Shown piece by piece: positions 47,791-48,434 of a DNA stretch of 48,434 nucleotides (the stretch's first letter is position 1; every line of letters starts with the position of its first letter). The notes under the pieces were generated by a model, which saw nothing but the letters and a program-made list of their open reading frames with translations, had not been told where the DNA came from and made no database searches. The DNA lies in the IMG/VR virus record IMGVR_UViG_3300023434_000001, positions 1-48,434 of that record; one strand, 5' to 3'. The stretch is from a virus. Both the position numbers and the translations under genes were made by a program.

Positions 47791-48237
47791 ATGAAAATAC
47801 CTGAAATAAAAGGAAAGAATATACTTATAATCGGATGCCCTGCTAGTGGCAAAACATTTATGAGTGCATTGTTTAATTCTAATGATCATGAAATATTTCA
47901 CACTGACGACTACATAAAGTTTGGCTACAAAGAAAGCATGTATCAGTGTTTGAGTGATGTTATAAAATGCAAAAAGAATACAATTACTGAAGGTGTACAA
48001 GGATATAGAATGCTTAGAAAAGGAGTAGAATTAAATAACTATTACCCAGATATGATTATTGAGTTAAAAATAACTGAGCAGCTAATGTTCTCTACTTACA
48101 AGAAAGAGAGAAGCGCAAAAAAAATTAAGTACTTGGCAGGATTTAATAAGATGCACGATAAAATATTGACTGACTACAAAAATATGGCAAACAACAAAAA
48201 GCCTGAATGGATAATAATAAATAACGATTATGACTAA
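47791..48237 (+). CDS. Cassette 20 P-loop kinase-like protein, toxin candidate (148 aa)
   Basis: Walker A GCPASGKT at residues 15-22, followed by HTDDY (37-41), like the acidic pair after the P-loop in zeta-toxin and nucleotide kinases. TITEGVQGYRML is the next conserved-looking segment. It could phosphorylate a nucleotide, nucleic acid end or cell wall precursor. The companion RHH gene overlaps its end by 8 bases, which makes a toxin-antitoxin pairing likely but unproven. Confidence 0.6.
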   Translation: MKIPEIKGKNILIIGCPASGKTFMSALFNSNDHEIFHTDDYIKFGYKESMYQCLSDVIKCKKNTITEGVQGYRMLRKGVELNNYYPDMIIELKITEQLMFSTYKKERSAKKIKYLAGFNKMHDKILTDYKNMANNKKPEWIIINNDYD

Positions 48238-48412
48238 AGAAAACCTAAAGCCCAAAATGACACGAATGACTGACACGATGAAATCGGACATTCAAAAAAG
48301 CGCAGATAAAAATAACGAAGGTGTATTCGACAGAGAATTACGAGACTTAATCCAAATCGGTTTGAAAAACCGAAAAGGGAAGGGGAAAATATTAAAAATT
48401 AATTGCAGGTAA
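48230..48412 (+). CDS. Cassette 20 ribbon-helix-helix (Arc-like) protein (60 aa)
   Basis: RMTDTMKSDIQKSADKNNEG then RELRDLIQIGLKNRKG follow the Arc/RHH pattern: a strand, helix A, helix B with basic tail. It would bind the tandem palindromes at 47543-47588 and repress the operon. The gene continues across the contig ends (same as 1-126). The stop TAA is inside the AGGTAA box that closes the cassette. Confidence 0.65.
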   Translation: MTKENLKPKMTRMTDTMKSDIQKSADKNNEGVFDRELRDLIQIGLKNRKGKGKILKINCR

Positions 48413-48434
48413 TGTTCGACTGCTAAGTTTCGTT
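48287..48434. repeat. Right terminal repeat plus 22-base alternative junction
   Basis: 48287-48412 equals 1-126. At 48413 the two copies part: the left copy goes on with CTAGGGG, the right copy with TGTTCGACTGCTAAG. Bases 48399-48434 match 40965-41000 exactly (36 bases), i.e. the end of cassette 4 and the first arm of attC4. So the cassette 20 end has been joined to a long attC of the attC4 type in some molecules. Confidence 0.8.

Larger units (their letters stand above)
39527..48412 (+). mobile_element. Integron-type gene cassette array without integrase (CALIN-like)
   Basis: About 8.9 kb holding about 19 units, all on the plus strand. Each has usually one small ORF and ends with an imperfect palindrome, nnnTAAC...GTTAnnn. 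In at least 14 units the first 6-13 bases after the cut point (G|TT) are the reverse complement of the box that closes the same unit. Examples: TTAAGGCTAATAG at 41110 with CTATTAGCCTTAA ending at 41429; TTATGGCG at 44258 with CGCCATAA ending at 44538. This relation is what integron cassettes show once inserted. The array starts with a lone GTTGTAT at 39527 and ends in a lone AGGTAAC at the genome junction. No integrase is encoded in the window. Confidence 0.82.

Noticed and set aside
39527-48412. CRISPR array
   Set aside because: The repeats are divergent imperfect palindromes at irregular distances with coding genes between them; no short identical repeats or spacers, and no cas genes.

Overview
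The window reads as one nearly complete genome of a tailed phage (siphovirus-like: a 1,037-aa tape measure and no contractile sheath gene) that infects a member of the Bacteroidetes. Host evidence: AT-rich DNA; promoters of the Bacteroidetes type (-33 TTTG, about 19 nt, -7 TAnnTTTG); few Shine-Dalgarno sites; a DUF3127-like single-strand binding protein; a typical Bacteroidetes signal peptide on a virion gene. Bases 1-126 recur exactly at 48287-48412, so the map is circular or circularly permuted with a unit of about 48.29 kb. The last 22 bases (48413-48434) do not continue into the start of the window. They match the middle of an array element at 40979-41000.

Layout. (1) 0.48-27.8 kb, minus strand: the late region, in transcription order from a divergent control region at 27.44-27.98 kb that also holds a tRNA-Thr(UGU). 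It runs small genes, TerS, TerL, terminator, portal, unknown head gene, scaffold-like protein, major capsid protein, head-fibre-like protein, head-tail connectors, tail tube, tail chaperone-like genes, tape measure, distal tail proteins, a 1,680-aa fibre with a Sec signal peptide, a protein with a Tat-like signal, a small beta-rich virion protein, then lysis genes. (2) 27.9-39.5 kb, plus strand: early and replication genes. These include many small unknowns, a Rad52-like annealase, an SSB-like protein, an RNA polymerase alpha-CTD-like protein, NinB-like, DnaA domain IV-like, HNH and RusA-like proteins, a DUF4373-type initiator and a DnaB/RecA-fold ATPase. (3) 39.53-48.41 kb, plus strand: about 19 small, mostly unrelated one-gene units, all in one orientation and separated by imperfect palindromes.

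The third region is the main discovery. Each palindrome begins with an nnnTAAC box and ends with a GTTAnnn box. In almost every unit, the first bases after the GTT cut point are the reverse complement of the box that ends the same unit. This is the logic of integron gene cassettes with attC sites. No integron integrase, nor any tyrosine recombinase, is visible in the window, so this looks like an integrase-less cassette array (CALIN-like) carried by a phage. Three sites use A|TT instead of G|TT, with a compensating change in the opposite box. Two of these are about 140-nt branched structures related to each other by covariation. A third is split by an extra ORF. Cassette cargo includes a Dam-type adenine methyltransferase, a YopX-family protein, several zinc-ribbon proteins, a ribbon-helix-helix protein, a toxin-antitoxin-like P-loop/RHH module behind tandem operators, and two ORF-less cassettes.

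The late genes build and release the particle and the early genes copy and recombine the DNA. The cassettes look like an exchangeable accessory store at the downstream end of the early transcription unit.
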